Below, piece after piece: positions 59,718 to 64,000 of a stretch of 64,000 bases of DNA; position 1 is the stretch's first letter; the number at the start of each line of letters is the position of its first letter. The stretch spans positions 22,307 through 86,306 of the forward strand of contig JAEWAQ010000041.1 in NCBI GenBank assembly GCA_023391635.1. Direction: 5' to 3'. Both the position numbers and the translations under genes were made by a program. This stretch comes from Bacillota bacterium (GTDB lineage Bacteria > Bacillota > Bacilli > Paenibacillales > Paenibacillaceae). A model generated the notes under the pieces. That model was given only the letters and a program-made list of their open reading frames with translations, was not told the DNA's origin and searched no databases.

Positions 59718-62700
59718 TTAATTCACTTTGACGAAAATCGGGCGCTCGCTTACGTTGACGGTCACTTTGCCTCCCGAGACGGTGAGCGCGGAAGAAACGC
59801 CATCCGTATCGCCATTGGCCATCGTAACGAGTGTTGCCGAAGCGGGACTGCCGGCCAGCGCCAACTGGTAGTTGTTCACCGTGGTGTTATTGGCAGTCGG
59901 ACTCCATAGCACGTATGCCTTGATCGTGCCGGTACTGTCGGCAAAGCGGTAAATCCACACGTTTGCATTGCCGGACGGCTGCTCATCGACATAGTGCAGA
60001 CCGGCTAGCGCGTTCTTCAGCGTGTAGACGTAATACCACGACTTCTTCGGCTGCCAGCCGTCTTCTTTGGATGTCGTAAGTCCGCTTGTCGCCCAGAACT
60101 CGGGGTCTGGCGTCTCATACACGTCCCGCAGCATATACATGGCCGCCCGGTCGACGCCGGCCGCCGCCAGCGCCAGGTACGTGCGCACCAGCCATTGGCC
60201 TTGAACTTCCTGTCTGTCGTTGGGACCGATCGCGGGAACGGCTTGCACGGAATTCGGATGCGTATCGTAGCCGAATTCCGTAATCCAGATTTCCTTGTCC
60301 GGCAAGTAGGTATTGCGGTATTTCACCAGATCTTCGACCTGCTGCTTCGTGTTGTACGCTTCCGGACTGATGCCGCCGGTCGAGCCGGTGCAAGCGCACA
60401 GATGGTAGTTGATGACGTCCGCAGGAAAGCTGCCGCCCCGTTTCCAATCCGACCAGAATTTCATCCCCTTCACGTATCCCGGCTGCAAGCCTGCGGTGCC
60501 GGCCATGACGAGCTTGGCGTCCGGATCGGCGTTCTTGATGCCGACGGTGTTCGGCAGCGTGCCCTGATGGGCGTCGTAGTCGGCGCTGCTCATCGCGGCG
60601 TATTCGTAAGGGTTGAAGTAGGATTCCCTATCGATCCAGTCGACGTTCTGTTCGTTCCAGTTTTCGAAATATTTCAGCGTATTGAGACCCGACAAGCGGG
60701 GCTGGTCGGACGCCAGCTTCAGTTTGTTGTCCGGCACGGCCACACTGCCATAGCGAGCGGCGTACTGGAACATGTGATCCGCATGTGCCACATACGAGGC
60801 AGGGTTCTGCGTATCGGCCCCCGGCGGAACCGGCTTATGGTGCCAGTCGCTTGGCGTGATCCAGCTGTTGCCCATATGAATGTCGGGGAAAACGAACAGC
60901 CCCGCATTCTTTAAATTCTGGTAGAAGGCATCGAAGTTCCAGCCGGGGTTGCCTCCCAAGCTCGGATTAAAGTGGCTTTCGTTGTTCGGGTAGGCCACGT
61001 TGGAGCCGCCATCCGCGTCCCAGGCCCAAGCGTGGTACTCCCGCACGAATCCGGCTGCTTGCATCTTGTCGATCGGATCGTCGATGAACGCGTTCATTCC
61101 GATGAACTGATCCATTGGCGTCGCATCGAGCGGGTTCGGAACCGTCGGCTGCGGCGGCAGTTGCAGCTGCATCGCACCGGTCTTCGAGCCGTACAGCACA
61201 ATTTCGTTGGCATTCAAGCAGCACGAGCCGACCTTGAACTGAAGATACCTCGTCGAAACGTTGACCGTACGGCCGGCCCACACCTGGTTTCCGCTGAGCG
61301 GCTCGGTGATGAGCGTTGTCCAGTTGAACGGAGTTCCCGCGGATACGACAACGTCGCTGCCGCCCCATCCCGCGTCGTAGAAGTAAATGTCGGTCAGATC
61401 ATAGCTCGCGCCCAGGTCGACGATGAAGCTGGCCGGGTAATACAGACTGAAATAGGTCGTATACCATTGCGTCGTCGGGGTGCCGCCCGTACCGCCTTTC
61501 GGATCGCCTGCGGTCGTCTGCTCGTCGACGAGCGTCGTCGCGTCGCCGATGTTCGCCTCGTTGATGATCATCGACGGGTCCAGCGTAATTTTCGATCCTT
61601 CCTGATCGGATCCCGTCTTGGCCGACGGCGACGGCGTACCCGGCAACGGAGACAGCCGCCCCGCTTCGTCCATCGCCTTGATGGCGAAATAATACGTCGT
61701 GTTCGGCTTCAGGCCGGTTACGTTCTTGGCCTGCGCGTATCCGGCCCTGTACGGGAGCGGCGCATTGCTTACCTGCGTGGCGCTGCCGAAGTTGCCGGCA
61801 TTGATCGGCGAAGTGCTGTAACGGATGTCGTAACGCGTCGCCGTGCCCGATGCCCCGTCATCGCCTGTTGTCGTCCAGGTCAGCAATACCGAATCCGATG
61901 TGATGTAGCCCAATTTCAAATCGGGTATCGCGGCCGGATCGGTCGAATCGCTGCCCGACGCGCTAGTCGAGCCGCTCGGCAGGTTAGAGATGACGGAGAC
62001 GTGACTCACTTCATCCAGCGTCTTCAGCGCGAAATAATAGGGTGTGCCCGAGCTGAGCCCCGTCACGAGGAATGATTCGCTTGAACCCGCTGGCGCCGGA
62101 TACGGTTCGCCCGTGAGCTGCGTCGCGCTCGCGAAATTGCCGGCGTTGATCGGCGAGGTGCTGTAGCGGATGTCGTAGGCCGTCGCCCGGCCCGTATTGC
62201 CGTCATCGCCCGGCGCCGTCCACGTCAACAGCAGGGAAGACGGGGTTGCGCCTCCGACCGCCAGGTCCGTCACCGCTCCGGGGTCCACGGTGTCCGGCGG
62301 TTCGGTCGTTTTGGCGTTCGGAACGTTCGACAGTGCGGAGAAGTTGCCCGCTTCGTCGGACGTCTTCATAGCGAAGTAATATTTGGTGTTCCCGCTCAGA
62401 CCGTCGACCGTGAACGATTGGCTCGAGCCTACGGCCGCGGGCGCGGGTTCTCCCGCCGCCTGGGAGGTGCTTGCCCAGTTGGCCGCGGTAATCGGTTCCG
62501 TGCTGTAGCGGACGTCGTAAGCAGCTGCCGTGCCGAGATCCAGATCGTTGCCCGGCGCCGTCCAGGTCAACGACACGGAGGTAGGCGTCGGATTGGCCGC
62601 AGCCAGGTTCGTTACCGCACCCGGCGCTACCGTGTCGGGGCCGGAGCGCAAACCGTACAGCACGATCTCGCCGATCCCCGACCCTTGCTGCTCCATGGTG

Positions 62701-64000
62701 ACCCGAATGTAGCGCGTCGTCGCTGCCGTATTCAGATGATGGTCTTTCCAAACCATGTAGCCCGGATCGAGCGGATCGGTGAAGAGCGGAGTCCAGTTGC
62801 CGGGACTGCCTGCCGAAACCGTCAGATTTTTGGTGCCGTAGGAGTCGAATAAGTATATGTCCGTTATGTCGTAGGCTTGCCGCAAATCGATGACGGCGCT
62901 GGCAGGGAAATCCGATGCGTTATAGCCGGGTTCCCACTCGGGGCCCGTCAACTGAGCGGCGCCCGTGCCGCCTCTCGGATCGCCGGCCTCCGCCTGTTGA
63001 TTGATCAGCAGCCCGGCGTTGCCGCGGCCGTTCTCGCTCGTCGCCATCGTCTGCGAGAGCGCGATTTTACCGCTCGTTGCCACCGTAGTCGCTTTGGCGG
63101 CGACGTTGGACAGTCCGGACACGTTGGGCACTTCATCCGACGTCTTCAACGCAAAATAGTACGTGGTGTCGGCGGAGAGGCCAACCACCGTGAACGACTC
63201 GTTCGTGTATGCTGCGCCAGGCGCCGGTACGCCGGTCACCGGCGTGGCGCCGTTCCAGCTGGCGACGTCCGTGATATCCGTCGTACTATAGCGGATGTCA
63301 TACGATGCCGCGGTGCCCGTGTCGCCGTCATCGCCGGGCGCGGTCCAGGTCAGCGTAACCGAGTTCGCCGTCGACGAAACCGCGGCCAGGTCCTCCACGT
63401 CCACCGGAGCCGTCGTATCCGCGGGCGGGCTGCCGACCGGCGTACCGTACAGCACAATTTCGGCCATCTCGGCATTACGCACATGAAGCTTCACGCGGAC
63501 ATAACGCGTCGTCGTGCCGACGACATCATCGTCGTGCTTGTTCCAACTCATATAGCCGGTCAGCGGGTCGGTGAACATCTCCGTCCAGTTGCCGGGAGAG
63601 CCGCTGTAGAACGTCGCGTCGCCGCCGTTGTACGTATCGAAAATATAAATATCCGTCAATTTGTACGGCTGCTCAAGATCCAGGTAGGCGTAGAGCGGGT
63701 ACGCGACCGTGTCGGAAGTCCACTGGTTCTGCGTCGTGATGCTTGATTGCGTGCCGCCGGAGCCGTTCTTCGGATCGCCGGCCTGGTTCTCCGCCTGCTC
63801 GTCGACGAGCTTACCGGCCTTGCCCGTGTTGCTCTCGTCCATCACCATCTGCGGCATCAGCGTCAGCTTGACGCCATCCGGGTCCGTCGCGCCCGTCGGC
63901 AGGTTCGACAGCGAAGACAGGTTGCCGACTTTGTCGTACGTCTTCATCGCGAAGTAGTAGGACGTGTTCGTGCCAAGCCCGGTCAGCTTGAGCGACTGGC
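59718..64000 (-). CDS. Large modular extracellular glycoside hydrolase, 5' end outside the window
   Basis: At least 1427 residues; the frame is open through the right edge. From the visible N-terminal side: end of a fibronectin type III domain, a discoidin-like (F5/8) carbohydrate-binding module, FN3, a second such module, three FN3, a third module, then a TIM-barrel catalytic domain. The acid/base Glu is probably in ENWNEQN (near 60650) and the nucleophile in IWITEFGYD (near 60278), which fits clan GH-A (GH39 or GH5-like). A C-terminal beta-sandwich ends in ERPIFVKVN. It is presumably secreted and binds plant polysaccharide. Exact family is not assigned. Confidence 0.85.
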   Translation of the reverse strand, partial: QSLKLTGLGTNTSYYFAMKTYDKVGNLSSLSNLPTGATDPDGVKLTLMPQMVMDESNTGKAGKLVDEQAENQAGDPKNGSGGTQSSITTQNQWTSDTVAYPLYAYLDLEQPYKLTDIYIFDTYNGGDATFYSGSPGNWTEMFTDPLTGYMSWNKHDDDVVGTTTRYVRVKLHVRNAEMAEIVLYGTPVGSPPADTTAPVDVEDLAAVSSTANSVTLTWTAPGDDGDTGTAASYDIRYSTTDITDVASWNGATPVTGVPAPGAAYTNESFTVVGLSADTTYYFALKTSDEVPNVSGLSNVAAKATTVATSGKIALSQTMATSENGRGNAGLLINQQAEAGDPRGGTGAAQLTGPEWEPGYNASDFPASAVIDLRQAYDITDIYLFDSYGTKNLTVSAGSPGNWTPLFTDPLDPGYMVWKDHHLNTAATTRYIRVTMEQQGSGIGEIVLYGLRSGPDTVAPGAVTNLAAANPTPTSVSLTWTAPGNDLDLGTAAAYDVRYSTEPITAANWASTSQAAGEPAPAAVGSSQSFTVDGLSGNTKYYFAMKTSDEAGNFSALSNVPNAKTTEPPDTVDPGAVTDLAVGGATPSSLLLTWTAPGDDGNTGRATAYDIRYSTSPINAGNFASATQLTGEPYPAPAGSSESFLVTGLSSGTPYYFALKTLDEVSHVSVISNLPSGSTSASGSDSTDPAAIPDLKLGYITSDSVLLTWTTTGDDGASGTATRYDIRYSTSPINAGNFGSATQVSNAPLPYRAGYAQAKNVTGLKPNTTYYFAIKAMDEAGRLSPLPGTPSPSAKTGSDQEGSKITLDPSMIINEANIGDATTLVDEQTTAGDPKGGTGGTPTTQWYTTYFSLYYPASFIVDLGASYDLTDIYFYDAGWGGSDVVVSAGTPFNWTTLITEPLSGNQVWAGRTVNVSTRYLQFKVGSCCLNANEIVLYGSKTGAMQLQLPPQPTVPNPLDATPMDQFIGMNAFIDDPIDKMQAAGFVREYHAWAWDADGGSNVAYPNNESHFNPSLGGNPGWNFDAFYQNLKNAGLFVFPDIHMGNSWITPSDWHHKPVPPGADTQNPASYVAHADHMFQYAARYGSVAVPDNKLKLASDQPRLSGLNTLKYFENWNEQNVDWIDRESYFNPYEYAAMSSADYDAHQGTLPNTVGIKNADPDAKLVMAGTAGLQPGYVKGMKFWSDWKRGGSFPADVINYHLCACTGSTGGISPEAYNTKQQVEDLVKYRNTYLPDKEIWITEFGYDTHPNSVQAVPAIGPNDRQEVQGQWLVRTYLALAAAGVDRAAMYMLRDVYETPDPEFWATSGLTTSKEDGWQPKKSWYYVYTLKNALAGLHYVDEQPSGNANVWIYRFADSTGTIKAYVLWSPTANNTTVNNYQLALAGSPASATLVTMANGDTDGVSSALTVSGGKVTVNVSERPIFVKVN

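Noticed and set aside
61600..63400. Regularly spaced repeated DNA resembling a repeat array
   Set aside because: The repeats are the coding sequence of FN3 domains about 280-300 bp apart with variable identity; not CRISPR or satellite DNA.
60972..63746. Plus-strand open frames opposite the modular hydrolase
   Set aside because: They mirror FN3 and binding-module repeats, are Arg/Val rich, and lack start signals.

Overview
The window looks like a chromosome segment from a Paenibacillaceae member (Paenibacillus or Cohnella type). G+C is moderately high by eye, ribosome binding sites are strong AGGAGG-type, TTG and GTG starts are common, and the gene content is typical of that group: YesM/YesN two-component pairs next to sugar ABC importers, AraR-type regulation, BsuPI lipoprotein, DUF817 and DUF2294 proteins. 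No rRNA, tRNA, CRISPR array, prophage or complete insertion sequence was seen. The genus is an inference from content.

Layout. 1-0.72 kb: 5' part of helD, running off the left edge. 0.72-1.39 kb: gene-free, with a candidate small RNA and a MITE-like inverted repeat. 1.4-5.5 kb: DUF817 membrane protein, thiamine-diphosphate oxidase, DinB-like protein, WYL regulator. 5.6-7.4 kb: ABC transporter operon with its own GntR regulator. 7.5-8.9 kb: soluble histidine kinase behind a leader with a terminator. 9.2-12.8 kb: DUF2294 protein, SGNH hydrolase, and an ECF sigma/AHSA1 pair. 13.0-18.1 kb: araBDA divergent from araR, with two AraR-type operators. 18.2-23.8 kb: SARP-like response regulator, BsuPI lipoprotein, an unrecognised protein, and a two-gene carboxynorspermidine pathway. 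23.9-26.3 kb: ECF sigma fused to DUF1835-type domains, and an ankyrin protein. 26.6-37.0 kb: a furanoside-utilisation locus (binding protein, two permeases, oxidoreductase, two GH172 enzymes) convergent with a sensor kinase that has two tandem extracellular sensors, and its AraC-type response regulator. 37.2-41.9 kb: MepB-like protein, an unusual four-gene operon (acyl-CoA-dehydrogenase-like flavoprotein, cytosolic PhnD-like protein, MetE-core-like protein, OsmC-like protein), VOC protein. 42.2-47.8 kb: a cheB-cheW-cheA-mcp-cheY operon. 48.2-54.2 kb: LacI-controlled Ugp-like importer with two phosphohydrolases, probably acquired, with an IS3 transposase remnant at its edge. 54.5-57.2 kb: SpxH/DsbA-like protein, HxlR regulator, CofE-like ligase. 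57.4-58.8 kb: zinc-ribbon YjdM/PhnA protein plus Cys-rich protein behind an ArsR-type palindrome, and a Gly/Phe-rich repeat protein. 58.9-64 kb: creatininase-family protein and the 3' part of a very large modular glycoside hydrolase.

Polysaccharide and sugar use is the main theme. The modular hydrolase could act outside the cell. The ABC systems import oligosaccharides and carry no ATPase of their own, so a shared MsmX-type ATPase is expected. GH172 enzymes and araBDA could degrade arabinofuranose- or fructofuranose-like units inside. The most promising undescribed candidates are the four-gene flavoprotein/PhnD/MetE/OsmC operon, the double-sensor kinase, and the Cys-rich plus zinc-ribbon pair under an ArsR-type operator.
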